Positions 31,811 through 50,200 of a DNA stretch of 64,000 nt are shown in pieces. The position numbers and the translations under genes were made by a program. Each line of letters begins with the position of its first letter. Position 1 is the stretch's first letter. This stretch comes from Sanderia malayensis (Eukaryota > Cnidaria > Scyphozoa > Semaeostomeae > Pelagiidae). The notes beneath the pieces were generated by a model. That model ran no database searches and was not told where the DNA came from. It saw only the letters and a program-made list of their open reading frames with translations. The stretch lies in assembly GCA_013076295.1 (NCBI GenBank), contig RQOL01000616.1, forward strand, positions 5,484,392 to 5,548,391, in the 5' to 3' direction.

Positions 31811-32829
31811 AAGGAGAAGACATATTAGTTGTGTTTTATTATTAGGTAATATAAGATAGCAATTTGTAAAGTATTAAGTGACACTTTGACAAATTGATCT
31901 CATGTTATCCAACAATAAAATATAACAGATACTGTCTTCACCTATCTTCTTTCTTCTCTTCTTCTTTCTTGCTACAAGAAATAAAAACATTGATTCAGTG
32001 TTTGATATATACTACACAATGTAACCATGAAAAGAGTATAATAAAGCAATGCCAAGGAATGAAATGCAGTGAGCGTATTAGCAGAAACTTCATCATCATC
32101 ATTATCATCATCATCATATCATAATTTATATCTTGCTCATTGTGTTGCTAATTTCTTGGATGTTATTTACGTCACAAACAGAATGGGTTCTTAATAAAGA
32201 AAGAAGAATAACAATGCTAATTAGATCAGTGCATAATAATATATATTACTTGCCATTTTGCAGAAATTGAGCTCCATTAGGCTTGTGAGTCACCAGGAGG
32301 CAAGTCTTGTGAAGCTGTTAGCTCCTAGCACTTTACATTGACGCATCCATATTGGTCTGAAGTGAAACAAACACTGTAGTTATTATATTTGTTTATATAA
32401 TGATTAATAAAATATTATAAAACCAAGAATAATCGGAACTATCAACTTTTGCAATGGCAACAAACTTAGGAAATAGTAGTGAATATTTGAGTAAAGTAGC
32501 TATTACATTTAAACCACGTTTACATTGACTAAACATAGTGAAATAAACAAAAGAGAAACGTAACGATTAACAGCTTGCAAAGAAAAGAAATCAAACAGCA
32601 TCGAATAAATTTATAAATTGTGTAAAATTATATAAAGATACATGGACGTGCGTAAAGATACTTACCCTTACGTAGGGTTTGCAGGCATTGAATTAGTTCG
32701 AGCTTAACAACTATGCAATACCCAGGTCTCGCATCACTGCATCACAGACATCACTGCACAGCGGCAGTTACATACTTTAAACTTGAAAGAGTAAAAAAAT
32801 AATTAGAAAATAAAAGTCTATCATAAATG

Positions 32830-34340
32830 AAAAATTTAAAAATGATGAGGCTCGAACTCAAAACCTTTGAACTTCACTTGTTAAATATATAATCATCATT
32901 GCAATTTGGGGTGGTGGTGGGTGAATAGAGCAATCAGTAAAGCATCTTCTCCTGGGTCAAAGATCTTCGGTCATCTGGAGTTCAAGTTCACAGTTGTATC
33001 ATCTATTTTTCTATTTAAAACTTAAATTAAAATAAATTTTGAAACGATAATCAATGTACTCACATTTCTCGCAGTTTTTAGATGGAAATTAGTTTCTAAA
33101 AGTCAATAATAACAAATTAATATTGCAATTGAAAAATGAGAGTTGATGGGATTCGAACTCAAGGTCTTTGAACTTCACTTGTTAAGTATGTAATCATCAT
33201 TGCAATTTGGGGTGGTGGTGGGTGAATAGAGCAATCAGTAAAGCATCTTCTCCTGGGTCAAAGATCTTCGGTCATCTAGAGTTCAAGTTCACAGTTGTAT
33301 CATCTATTTTTCTATTTAAAAATTAAATTAATATAAATTTTGAAACGATAATCAATATACTCACATTTCTCGCAGTTTTTAGATGGAAATTAGTTTCTAA
33401 AAGTCAATAATAACAAATTAATATTGCAATTGAAAAATGAGAGTTGATGGGATTCGAACTCAAGGTCTTTGAATCTCTTGTTAAGTATATAACCATCAAC
33501 GCAATTTGGGGTGGTGGGTGGGTGAATAGAGCAATCAGTAAAGCATCGTCTTCTGGGTCAAAGATCTTCGGTCATCTAGAGTTCAAGTTCACAGTTGTAT
33601 CATCTATTTTTCTATTTAAAACTTAAATTAATATAAATTTTGAAACGATAATCAATGTACTCACATTTCTCGCAGTTTTAGATGGAAATTAGTTTCTAAA
33701 AGTGAATAATAACGAATTAATATTGCAATAAAAGAATGAGAGTTGATGGGACTTGAACTCAAGGCCTTCGAACTTCACTTGGTAAGTATATAATCATAAT
33801 TGCAATTTGGGGTGGTGGTGGGTGCATAGAGCAGTCAGTAAAGCATGGTCCTCTGGTTCACATGACTTCAGTGATTAAAAGTTCAAATTCACAGTGGTAT
33901 CACCAATTTACTTATTTAAGGCTTAAATCAATATAAATATTGGATAATTAAAGTATTCACATTCCCGCACATTTTTGATAGAAATTGATGCCTAAATGAC
34001 AAATAATAATAAGCTAATATATAAATTTAAAGAATAGGAAATGATGGGGTTTAACCTTGAGGCTTCGAATTCGTTTGTGCTAAGTATATAATCATCAATG
34101 CAATTTGGGGTCGTGGTGGGCGAACAGAGCATTCAATAAAGTCAGCCATCATGGGCTCAAATTATTAAAATCAATATATGCGTAACCTAAGCAGATATGC
34201 ACTTGTTAAGATATTTAATATGCTCAGGTTTTCTTTGATAGAACTAAGTGTCTAAACAAACAAAATAATTTTTTTTGCAAACTAATCAAAGAGGAGCTGA
34301 CGAGACTCGAACCCAAGACCCAATGTATTCTAATTCCTTT
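32830..34340 (-). repeat. Inverted right arm of the 300-bp array
   Basis: The same unit as the left arm, in reverse orientation: three well-preserved units with cassette-like sequence at about 33064, 33364 and 33664, then one or two increasingly diverged ones to about 34340. The B-box-like GGGATTCGAACTC and the GGTGGTGGGTGAATAGAGC segment recur in each. The inner end mirrors the inner end of the left arm (ATCATTT, A/T run, TTTATGAT), so the inversion includes some unique-looking flank. Outermost units are the most diverged in both arms. Confidence 0.85.
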
Positions 34341-34407
34341 CTACGTCATAATTGAAGAAAGGAAGTTGTCAACAAGTCTTCAGGGTCTTAAGTACAAAAT
34401 TGATATT

Positions 34408-34490
34408 GAGATTGGATAGCCTTGTTGGTAAATCGCCAGACGAATGTTGCTAGGCCAGTAGCGGTACGGGTTCGAACCCTGTCGGTCTTA
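34408..34490 (+). tRNA. tRNA-like sequence, probably a pseudogene or SINE head
   Basis: A 7-bp acceptor pairing (GAGATTG with CGGTCTT, several G-U) and a good T arm (ACGGG TTCGAAC CCTGT) frame an 83-nt segment with an A-box-like TAGCCTTGTTGG. The anticodon arm is poor and position 33 is not T, so a functional tRNA is unlikely. It lies just outside the right array arm and may be related to the ancestral Pol III part of the array. Confidence 0.3.
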
Positions 34491-37484
34491 CAATTGTCAA
34501 AATTTATTATTAATTTATTAGGGGTTGTAGTAAATAGCTAATTTTCAAACTTCAAAGTAGGGCATCTCGATAAATCATAAAGTACTCGCTGAAAAAGCAT
34601 TTTAGCAGTTATGAATCAAATGATATATTAACCTAACTTAATGCATACCTTCGCATTTGATTTACTGTTGTTTAGGACTTCAAAGTTTTGAATTTTGCTG
34701 CCATTTCCTATAGGCCTGCATGAGGAATAGACAATGATGTAGGATAAATTTGAATACAGCTTCAAATACAACGAGATAGCAGTGAGCAGTCAGACCTTTC
34801 AATGAATAAACTTTATGCGAACAAACTGTAATAGCAGCATTACTTTCACTTACTTGGGGTAGACGTAGAACGCAAACTCTACTACTTTGTGATGGCTTTG
34901 ATTTTCGCAAATTTCCCAATCAACGACTTCGCCTAAGCTTCCCCACCATACTCTACAACGGACCCTACAACCACCATACCCTACAACGGAGAGAAATGCT
35001 GCACACTTGTTTCCAGACCGCCTGAAGTTGAGCCTCTCTGGCCTTTTAAAGTTTGTGACGTTTGAACGTCATATCATTTGACCTTGGCCTCCTTGGTTCG
35101 AGCTCCACTAATCCTTGAATTACATCGAGCTAATTTTTAATCTTGCAATCATTTTAAAGTGAACAATACAGTGTAAACATTGACATTCAACAAATATATT
35201 CTACATAGATCATGGAAAATCTGCTTAAAAATCTGAAAATGTACGATAAAACGCAGCAAAAATGAAGGCGTACATCCATTGCTGTTTTCACGATTTAAGA
35301 CCTAGATTCAGGCGCCATTGCAATTAGGCCAGCATGTATGAAAATGGAGATGCAACGCTATGTTTCGCATGCAAAGCTTTCAGATTTTATAGCTATAATA
35401 TGCATGCCATAAGTGTGTTAACATTAGTATGGAAACATTATACCAGCTTACCCATTCAAACACTGATTGATATTTGCTTTCAACTTTAGTTGAGTATTAC
35501 AACCTTTACACGGCAAGCCACGCCCTCACAGAGCGGAGCACTGTTGCGTTGTACTATCCCACAAGCCTGTCTTGTCTTCCAACCAGAGCACAAGGGTACA
35601 TGAGGCGAAACGGAGCATCTCGAAGTGAGAATTCAATTCATTCTTTCTCGTCTGGAAGAAAGGAATATTTTATCAGTCGGCCTTCCCAACAGGGCTGCAC
35701 TTAAGTTTGCTGACTGGGGCCCTTTAAAATATACCTTAATTTGCTCCCTTTAATAGATTAATAGAATTTTAATAAAACGAACTACCGTATTTCCTCTATT
35801 TAGCGCCCACCCTCTTTTAACCGATCCCCTCCAATAAGCGCCCACCCTAAAATCAAAAAGTGTGAAATAAGCGCCCCCCTCTAATAAGCGCCCACCCAAT
35901 TTTGCAAAATATTTAATAAGCGCCCGGGCGCTTAATAGAGGAAATACGGTATTTACATTTTTGGTGTCGGTGTGAACGTTATGGATCTCATAAACTGCAC
36001 TGAAGAGCACTAAAAAGGTTCTTTAAAACCTACGCTCGAAGCCACCCAAATTTAAGAATTTTAGGAAGCGCCTGGACTCCGTGGTAAATGTGAATAGTTA
36101 GTAATTGCGTCACTGCTTCGCAATAAATTCCCTTGCTAAAGCCTCAACATGTTCCATATCCCAAATTATCAGCATAAATTAGTGGCATAGAATTCCGTTA
36201 ATGAGTATCATTACGACAAAGAAAATGATGAACATTGGTATGAAAATAGACTCACAAACTGAATGAAGGAGACAGAATGAAAGGTTTACTGCATGAAATC
36301 ACTAAAGCTTGAAGTGACATCGGTGCTTTGATCTTTAACTCCTGTGTCTCTTTTATCAAACTTTGGTCAAGGCGGTCTTCTTTCATTAGTATTGTCGCCA
36401 ACATTATCCCCATCTCGTCCCGAAAGTCCCAACCAATCAACGTTTACATAAAAACTAGCATTTGAACAACTGCTGGAATAGTCATGCTGAATGTTTGTTC
36501 AGCACGTACTAAGCAGTAATACCAGTTAAACAGACTTGAACGCAAGGAACAAATTTCATAACGATCTATAATAATTAACAGAAAAAACAAATCAGTAATA
36601 AAACTTGCACTACAGCAACCCAATCCTAAAGAACATATACATATTTATATAGCTCTTCTAAAAATGTTGCAAAGTTAAAATAGTGGTTAGTGCTACAAGA
36701 ATAATACAATACAGTAAAAACGATGCTTGACTAGGCCGTTTTTAAATCTCTTGGACAGTAGTGTTCTGCAGATTTGAAGAAACTTCGAAATGTCTCCTTT
36801 CCATTCGATTATTAAAGGCCTAAAGGCCATGCACTCAACAGTTCCTATTTCATCTTACATACTTTGTGAAAATAAGAAAAATTTTAACGTCAACAAATGT
36901 ATCGACGATTTTATTAATCTCAAGCAATACAAGTTGACGAGATTTCATCTCAACTATAAAAACAACAAAGTAAAAGAAAAACTACACATTTTTCATTAAT
37001 GTTCACATTTACAAAAACGATGTTAATCGCTCATAGTTTCGTAATTTAAAATCACAATCTATATGGCTGCAATTGCACTGTACAGAATATATATTTTTTA
37101 GCTAATAGAATCTATTTGGTCGTCTATATATGGGTTTATATTTTTCGATCTGATAACTGGTTGATTAGAGAAATCAAAGCAAAACAAAAAAGTGAAATCA
37201 TGAAGTGGCCAAAACAAAATGTGCAAGAATATGTGCGAAAATGTCACGAGAACATTGTTACAGGTAGAAGTTGAACCATGATATGATAAGAGGCTCCAAC
37301 TTCAGCTAAGCTCTTCGTTGGTGCTGAGTAAAGGCAAGCCTATGGATGATTGTCACATTTAAAGACAGTGTTTTCGTTACACTTTCATTAGATTCACACA
37401 CGAATATCTTAAAGTACTCTCTTGGCATCCATGGTAGGTCTACTTCTAACAATGAAAATAAAATATGTACCGTCGCGCCTTTAT
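34491..37484. other. Intergenic between array and Pitx 3' end
   Basis: No gene recognised; short frames only. Contains the complete TIR element at 35783-35951. Confidence 0.45.
35783..35951. mobile_element. Complete 169-bp TIR element (GCGCCC family)
   Basis: Starts TACCGTATTTCCTCTATT and ends AATAGAGGAAATACGGTA, an exact inverted pair. The interior is built of repeated AATAAGCGCCCACCC-type motifs, with GCGCCCGGGCGC near one end. Too short to code. A partial copy is at 5779-5879. The outermost TA may be the target duplication. Confidence 0.85.
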
Positions 37485-42387
<4,903 letters not shown>

Positions 42388-45300
42388 TCTCTTTGTAAAT
42401 ACAGTTGCTTATACTTGCTGTTCTTGCTTGTTTTCTGTGTACAGATGACGTTAGTTCTTCTCTACCGATACTAGTCAATAGTCACCCGATAGACAATCGT
42501 GGTAAGCACTCCGAATGTTGTTTGCTCTGTTATGTTATGAGTTTTAAGCCAGCAGCAAGCCACCAGGGAAACAGGCAGCCGTACGCGAGGCTCTATGCAG
42601 GCTCAATCGATATGGATATGTCCTTAGTTTAGGCAGCTGTTGAAATTTATGTGGTATATCTCTCTATCCATATGCGTGTGTGTGTACAGTGGCTCTTTCA
42701 GCAACAGTGATGCAGTTGCAAACGTCGTCAGAACTCGCTCTCTGGCGGACAACTCGCTTATTTGCTCGGTAGCTACTGACCAACCAGCGTATATGCTGAT
42801 AGCAAATGCAAATGCAAATCGGATATGGTTTGGTGTGTTGGTGTCTGCAGTGTGTTCCTCCTGACTTTTATCCGACGATACTGAAGAGCTAGTCGCCGAG
42901 TGGTTGTACTGGATTGTTATCTTAATCTGCTAAAGTCGTAAAAGATCTTCCACTCTCAAGCAGCCAAGATAGTGCATTAAAATACAATCAATCTTCAGAT
43001 GGTGTTTGCTGTTTCACAATCCGTGTCAATCACATCAAGTGTACACACTCTTCGTTGCCTCTGTTTAGACATTAGGCTTGTCTTTCCTTTTGTGTGTGTA
43101 TCTATCACCGACTACACTGCGCAGCGCCCTATTGTTCATACCGACGGCTCGGTGTTTCTGCCGTGCGCGGCCCACAACTTGCATGAACGCAGACATGGCA
43201 TCTTAGGCGGCAAATCGGCGCGTTCTAGCGGCAAAGGAAATGTTTGCTAACGAGACTGTCGTGTGCAAGGGAATAAATCTTCGTTGGCATTTCATGCTGA
43301 ACAACCCGAGCAATACACACGAAACAGAACAGGCACTAAACAAATATATGCCATCGCTACGGGTCATGCATTACAGGCATGTTTGTTGGTGTCGTTAGCC
43401 TCATCAAGAACTAACAATACAACTCATCCTATCGTGATTGTGACCGTGTTTGTGTGTGTTTACACAAACAAATGGGGTAAACATTGCTACGTTATATAAT
43501 TTACTGCTTCCCTTCAAAGCATTCCATTGCATGTTTATCTAAAAATAACCAACCACCTAACGAAATGCGACTTGCAAAAATGGGTACAAAACGGCCCGAA
43601 GGTTACAAAGTTGCTTTGGCACAAAAACCGTGCAAAATGAAAAGTAATTTTAGTCACTTAGAATTATTAGTCACTTAGATTCTACCACGAAAGTAAACAT
43701 GATATGGGACTTTGTTAGTATCGGATAAGTTGTCAAAGGTTTTGCCTAACCAGAAACTCTTGATGGAGCGCAAAACGTTGGAGGGTTGAGATTGATAATT
43801 TCGATGCAAGCTTTGATTAGTCGCCTCGTTTTCAAATGCGACTATGACTCCTTGCCTCGCATCCACTTATTTATCAAATTCAAGGGTGGGATATCTTCAG
43901 GATCAATAAATTATTTGTCGGCACTTTTTGTAACATTCCTTGAGGCAACAAAGTCATCAAAATGTTACTTAAAATTTTTGATTGAAATAATTGCGTAAAG
44001 CGGCAGTAGCAGATATCGATTTTACTTTTCCGTTATATCAAGCTATCGATAAAATTTTCGGAATTGATTTGCTATTCAAATAAACGAGTATGATTGTCAC
44101 GGTGTGGTCATCGTTAGCCATTTGGCAGTCCATCAATATATAATCATACATATTGAATATTTAAGCAAATAGTCTTTGCGGTCATTACATTGGGCTTCAA
44201 AGGCCAGATAGACCAAATGCGTGCATGATGATGCAGGATGAATAAATTGGGGCATAAAAACCTGCGAGTCATAAATCTGAAAGATAAGGCTGCTTTGCTT
44301 TCGATTTTGGTGAACAGCAGCAAAGCGCAGAGCTTTCCAGCTTTCCAAAAAAATTGGTTGAAGAGTACAATGGACACAAGCCCGGAACAAAGAAACTATT
44401 GTTTTAAGAAGACAATAGGGATTCATTATTCTATGGTATGACATTTGCTGAACTTTCATGACTATAGAATGAAACATGGATGAATCCCAACGCAGCCTTC
44501 GGCCAAAATGGCGAAAATGAACTTAAAAATAAACTACTATCAGATGCTAAAAATATTTAGCATCTGGTAGTACAACAAATTAGCAACAAAAGTAATTAGC
44601 TGAGCTCGAAATATTATTAGAGAGGAGAAATAAAAAACAAAACAATTGGGATACAGCTTTGGGATACAGTCCAAGGTAATTGGACTTTGGACTGCCTTGC
44701 ATACAAGAAAACTTTGCTGGCCTTGACTGGAAATTCAATTTTCGGATAGTTTACCATCCCCAATAATATATTAAAAAATTACATAATGTAATCATAAATG
44801 TGTCCTTACCTCAGAAATAGTCTTGGTTAGGTCAGCATTAGTATCTTTAAACTACATTACTTTTCCATTCACAAATAGGCCACTTTCACGCAATAATTCA
44901 CTTGCAGGCAATGATGAGGCAGTTTTGCAAAGATTCGACCATGCTTCAAGATTAACCAATCATATTGTGAACAGCAATAACGTGACCAGAATATTGAGTG
45001 CTGATAGGATAACTTTTGGATGCAAACGAATACACTGAGGATGAATGGGAAATTCACTTTTCTCATTTGGGCTCACTTTTGCAGAAATATTTAAAAGTAA
45101 AACAAAGAGTGGTTTTTCCAGAGGGAAATGAAGAAAAACATTGTGTACAGCTTTTTCTTCATCCATGCAAAACTTTTCCTTTTAGAAATTAATAATAGCT
45201 GTTGGGTTTTAGTGAAAGTTTGTTTTTCTTTTCGCTGAGAAATCCCATGAAATTTACACTCAATTTTCCCGCCAAAAATAAAAAAGGCCCTGGGGATGAG

Positions 45301-47216
45301 CAAAAGGCGAAAAGCCTCAAGAGTTGCAACACAACAAAGAGTATTTTCTTTGAAATTGCAGCATTTCGAAATCAAATTGATTGAATGCTGCATCTCAATG
45401 CATGTTGCATTAAAATAAAACAAAAATTAAAAGCAATGATGTCACAACGTTACAATAAATTGAATATAAATATTCCTCCATTGGCGTAATTCAAAAGAAT
45501 AAACAAAAGCATAGCATTATCTTGATTGAAAATTCTGCTCTTTTCAAAATCAATTTATTTTGTGCAGCAAAACCGAGCAAATATTGAAACTAGCAGGAAA
45601 ACGAAACCAACCAAAAAAATAATAGAGAGTGGAATATATCTGGCTTCCATTTAAACTTTGAAACATGTTAGTGCCTAATGAAAATCAAACACAAGTACAC
45701 GAATCTACTTTGATAATCGATATGGGATGAATCTAATTTGCGAATTTATTCAATTGCCTGTACTGTCTATAAGTCGCACAGTTCTGTTAGCAAATAACAC
45801 GACCAACAGTTTAAAGAGACGGATCTTCTGTACTTTCAGTTCCATGTTCAAATGTTGTTCTTCAAAACATTTTCATATTGATTGGAAAGCCTGCCGTGAA
45901 TGGATGCCGCATAAATAATATTTACAAGTTTAGTTTAATTATTTTCTAGAGGGTTTAGAAAGCCACGAACAACTAGAAAAGCTTAGTAGGCCATGGCAAG
46001 GCGAGATCTTGTTCGTATTCAGTTTCTGCGATTGGAATCGGCGAAATCCTCTATGCAAACATTTGCACTCACTTTATAGTGAGACTGTCTGAAGCCTCGT
46101 AGAGCAAGGATTCTCGCACAGGTCCGTCAGTTTTGTCCGCATGTCCACTGCAGCATTTCTTCGACTACCTGTCATCATCATAATCATAATAATAATCATC
46201 ATTGGTCATCATGTTCATGGGCATCGTGAAGAACATTCGCAATGGTCCATGGGAATGATTACAATGCCGACGATTGTTATTGCCATCACAATCATGGTCA
46301 TCACTATTTGCACTGCTGATGCCCTTGTTAAAACATTTTCGTAATTGATCCAAATATTTCATGAAACAGATTAATAATCTTCAAAATAACGTCCGTCAAA
46401 TTCATGGCGCGACAACAAAACAAAGATAGAGCCAAGGACAACCAGGCAATTTAAATTAAGCCTTCTACTGTTCTTTTCACAAATTAATGAAATTAAGACT
46501 TGCTAGGAATTACTTAGCACGATTTCCATTTTCGTGCGACATATTGCTTGAATAATTCATAAAACTTCTATTTAAATTTGTTATATAAAGGATTTCAATT
46601 ATTCATAAGCCATGCCTGCAGTAGAGTTACTTGAGCATCTAACTGAATTTATATATACTCGGTTTCTAAATTAACATATCGAGGTGGATGGTGGACTTCG
46701 ATATCAATCAAGATATGTACCGTAGTAAAAACACGCATGTAAGAACCTCCTTTATAAGAAACTTCAAGTCTCAATTTCGTAACTGAACAATAGAGGAAAC
46801 AATAGTGTATTGTGTTCGAACAATGGGCTGAATTCAAAATCTGCTAGTACTTACATGCGCGTTTTGACTGCATCTTGCTACTTAATTTCTAAACAATAGA
46901 GATGACTTATGCCCTGCATTGGAAAATTTCTGCAGTTGTGAAGCGCTTAGCACGCACAAAAGCTTTGTCAAGTGCGAGAAATTCAAATTATAAGCTACAT
47001 ATACTGGTAAATTCATCTGATGGAAGATTGTAACAGTATCAGTTGATACGTGACATGCATTGGCAAATGGTACAGCCCATACGAGTCTTTTACAAGCCTA
47101 CACTCGAATGATCCCGATACGTCACGAGCATTACCACCATCGTCCATATATATATATATGGCTTAATCAATATGATAAGTATTAATCGTGATCATATGAC
47201 TCGCAACCAACCTTGT
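42388..47216. other. Pitx upstream region / NEK 3' flank
   Basis: No protein gene recognised. 42640-43250 is GC-richer and contains a short GT run (GTGTGTGTGT), consistent with a promoter/5' region of Pitx. A hairpin lies at 44536-44571. A second imperfect inverted repeat (GGGATTCAT ... ATGAATCCC) lies at 44409-44488. An (AAT/ATC)-rich low-complexity stretch occurs near 46170-46210. Confidence 0.45.
44536..44571. repeat. Short hairpin, 16-bp stem
   Basis: ACTATCAGATGCTAAA, loop AATA, TTTAGCATCTGGTAGT: sixteen stem positions with one non-Watson-Crick pair. Too short for a typical animal microRNA precursor. Could be the remnant of a fold-back element. Confidence 0.6.
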
Positions 47217-50200
47217 TTACATGGGATGCTGTGCAAATTCTTCGCAAAATTTTAACTGGCGAATTGCGTCTCCAAACAATTCGTATTTCTCAGTTCCCAA
47301 CAGACCAATAAACGCAGTCTGAAAGAAAACAAAGAGAAACGCTATACAAACAAACAAAGTATGATCAACTTGCATTTGTATTTCAAACAGAAATTGGTTG
47401 AACACAACATGACCAGGAGAATCACCAAAGCCGTTCAGATATAGCATGTTCCTCCCACTTTCCCTGCCTTGTACCGCTTCTCTTAACGACCTACCTAACT
47501 CAATCTGTGAGCACATCTACAAGACCCTCCATCCCATGTAATCACCACGTTCATTAATAGAACAGGTTATAAAATTTTATTAATATAGAGTAGACAAGGA
47601 AAACAAGATGCAGGTACATAAAGATTTTTAGAGATCATGATCCCCAGTTGTTTTGGGTTCGGGAGAACGCTCATCTTCAAATATCCTTAAGGTGTAAAAG
47701 TCGTGGAAAATTGGATCCAGGTTCAAAACAACGCACAACATTCTATTCAGGTTTGCCTTACAGTTCAGTCAGCGGCAATCCCTTAATGAGAAAAGAATTA
47801 ATCCACTGGCTTTGGGAGATCTGTGAGGATTTGCATCCTCTGCCCATGCGCAGACACGACGTGTTGCTGTTGTGTACACACAGGAAACACGGTGTACAGT
47901 GTACAAAGGAAGGAAAACCAAACACGAAAACATGTTTTTTGGTTTGAATCCAGAAAATCAGAAAATCGTTTAACGGTGAAGGAGTAATGAGAATAATATT
48001 TTCACCCCACTGTAAAAAGAAGCCGACGATAGAATCTGTAGTCAAACCGGACCTGGGCGTGTTGACGCACGGATAGGCAACTGCAAACACGAAAAGCATA
48101 CAGTGGCAGAAAAAACAGCACATAATTCAATTCATTCGTAAGTGGTGGTGTTTGGTTGGGCGGTCACGTGACACCTGTGTAACTGTTGCAGATGTGTGCT
48201 TGCACACGAGAGCTGAAGATGAAAGGGGCCGACAGCAAACGATTGCTTATGTCGGCCTGTTAGATGCAATAGGAGCTGTAAACCTGGTTTCAATAGAGTC
48301 TTTTTCAGTGTGTATGATCACTGTTACAATATTAGCTTAGCTTTTTATATTGCATAAAAAGCATATGTGATAAGAGAGCATAATATGTGCGATATGAATA
48401 ATAGTGGTGATTCATTGTGGTTTGTTCAGGATTTTAGCGTTTCATGTTATAATAAAATACATTTATGTGTGCATTGTATATTACATGCAACAGAAATTAG
48501 CTGCTGGCAAACACGAGTGTGAATTGTAGTGAATGAAAGGGAGAGAATTCCCCTTCTTATCATTGCGAACAGTGCGGTTTACTTTGGCTTGGGCAAAAAT
48601 GTAACACGCTAAAAACAACAATATGAACAAATTCGAATTCAAATGATGGCAAGTAACTGACTAATTAGAGTTAGGATGTGTTCGCTTTAGAACGGGACTT
48701 AACAAATTGTTTGCTTGCAAGAGGTTGCAAATCTCATACCGGCATAGCATATGAAGCCACATGAAGCTATCTTTTCAATCCACCCAAATGAAGCTTTTCA
48801 ACATTCAATAACTATACAGAATTTGAGGGGGCGTCCCGTAATTTCAATTAAGATTCCAGGAAAGGAGCGAAATCTTAACCAGGTAATTTCATTCTTCCAA
48901 AATTCCATAATTTGGAAACCGCCACCTTAACTTTTTAAAAAATTACTCCACGATAAAATAGTGGCGATTCGCACTTTTACAACCCCCAGATTAACAAACT
49001 TGTTTTGGGCTGGCTTAATGAATTATCTCATAACTGAATGAAAAGTACGTGCATATTTTTTACCAGAAACGTAATCGGGTCTTGAGTACTAAAAGTTTTT
49101 TAACTTTTAACCAGTTGCTAGTAACAAAAGTTTCTTAACAGTGTCTTATTTGCATATAAAGTCTATAGCACGACGCAAGATACTGTAAACTTTTCTAAAC
49201 AGCTGAAACATCCCAGAAGCCTTTGCTCATTGCTGTCCACAGCGGAATCGGCGAACATTACGCCACAGATTTGTGGCAAAGAAGCTCGGTCCTTTTTAAT
49301 GATTACCATAATTAGTACAGTGTCTTGTGTTATCTTTGATATAAATGCGCCTTCAAATATAAACAAAAAAGCTGAATTTTTATATAAAAAAAAATTATAA
49401 AAGTAATTCCGAATTAGGCCAAAGTTGTTGCATTTTATTCTTTTTGATGTTATAGTTTTGATACTTCTCACCAATTTTGACTTGGTTCTGCGAGGTTCTT
49501 ACGTTTTCGGAGTCTCTAGTATGGAATTTCTTATAAACCGGTTTCTCATAAAAACAAGTATGGACAAGTATTGACTTCTTCATAACTGCTTGGCAGACAT
49601 GCGTTGTTTGCGACACTTGTTGTCAGAAACCCTAAGAACTCAATTGACGGACAGCCTCGCTGCTCCACGTTGAATGTTGATAAAATAATTTGCTATCTTG
49701 CTGTAAGCATTGGCGTTCCCTATTGGAAAAAGGGTGTTTCCTGGTACTAAAAGGGGCGTGGTGCCATAAAATCCCCCCGATTCTGCTTTTGTCCAACGCA
49801 TTTCTTGGAGGCGGGCGCGGCCAGCGGTGAATGGCAGCACAAGAGATCACGAAGTCAAAGGATTGAAGTTGGCCTAAGATGAGGAATTAATGAAACACTT
49901 TGCAAAACAATGGTAAATACTTTAGAAAGAACTTCACCAAATCACCCTGGAAACAAAGTGAAGCTTTTCATAGACTTGTGAAATTAGGTAATAAATGCTT
50001 AGAGAAAAAAACGGAATATGCATAAACAAAGAAAATAAGCTTAAATCTTATTGCAGCAAATACAAATAATACTAAATAATAGACATTATAGCGAAAGATT
50101 TATACATGGGCTCACTGAACATTTGTTGCAAAACTTTAATCATAAACCTGAGACAAAGCATCTAGAAATCAGAGAATTGGGATCTACTTTAAAAGGCTTG

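Larger units (their letters stand above)
30967..32820. other. Central spacer of the palindromic array
   Basis: Holds the 36-bp palindrome, the 18-bp minisatellite, and a 20-bp inverted pair TTTTTATTTCTTGTAGCAAG (31210-31229) / reverse complement (31968-31987) flanking the minisatellite. It also has a short ATCATC run near 32092-32120. No convincing protein gene. Confidence 0.6.

Noticed and set aside
31174..31812. 212-aa GNINSL-repeat protein gene
   Set aside because: The frame follows from an 18-bp repeat that is open in several frames; no splice, start or family support.
46141..46344. Frame with poly-isoleucine stretch
   Set aside because: Produced by an ATC/ATA low-complexity run.
49632..49850. 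GC-richer pair of overlapping minus-strand frames
   Set aside because: Two frames equally open over the same DNA, no known domain, inside a NEK4 intron; more likely an old repeat.
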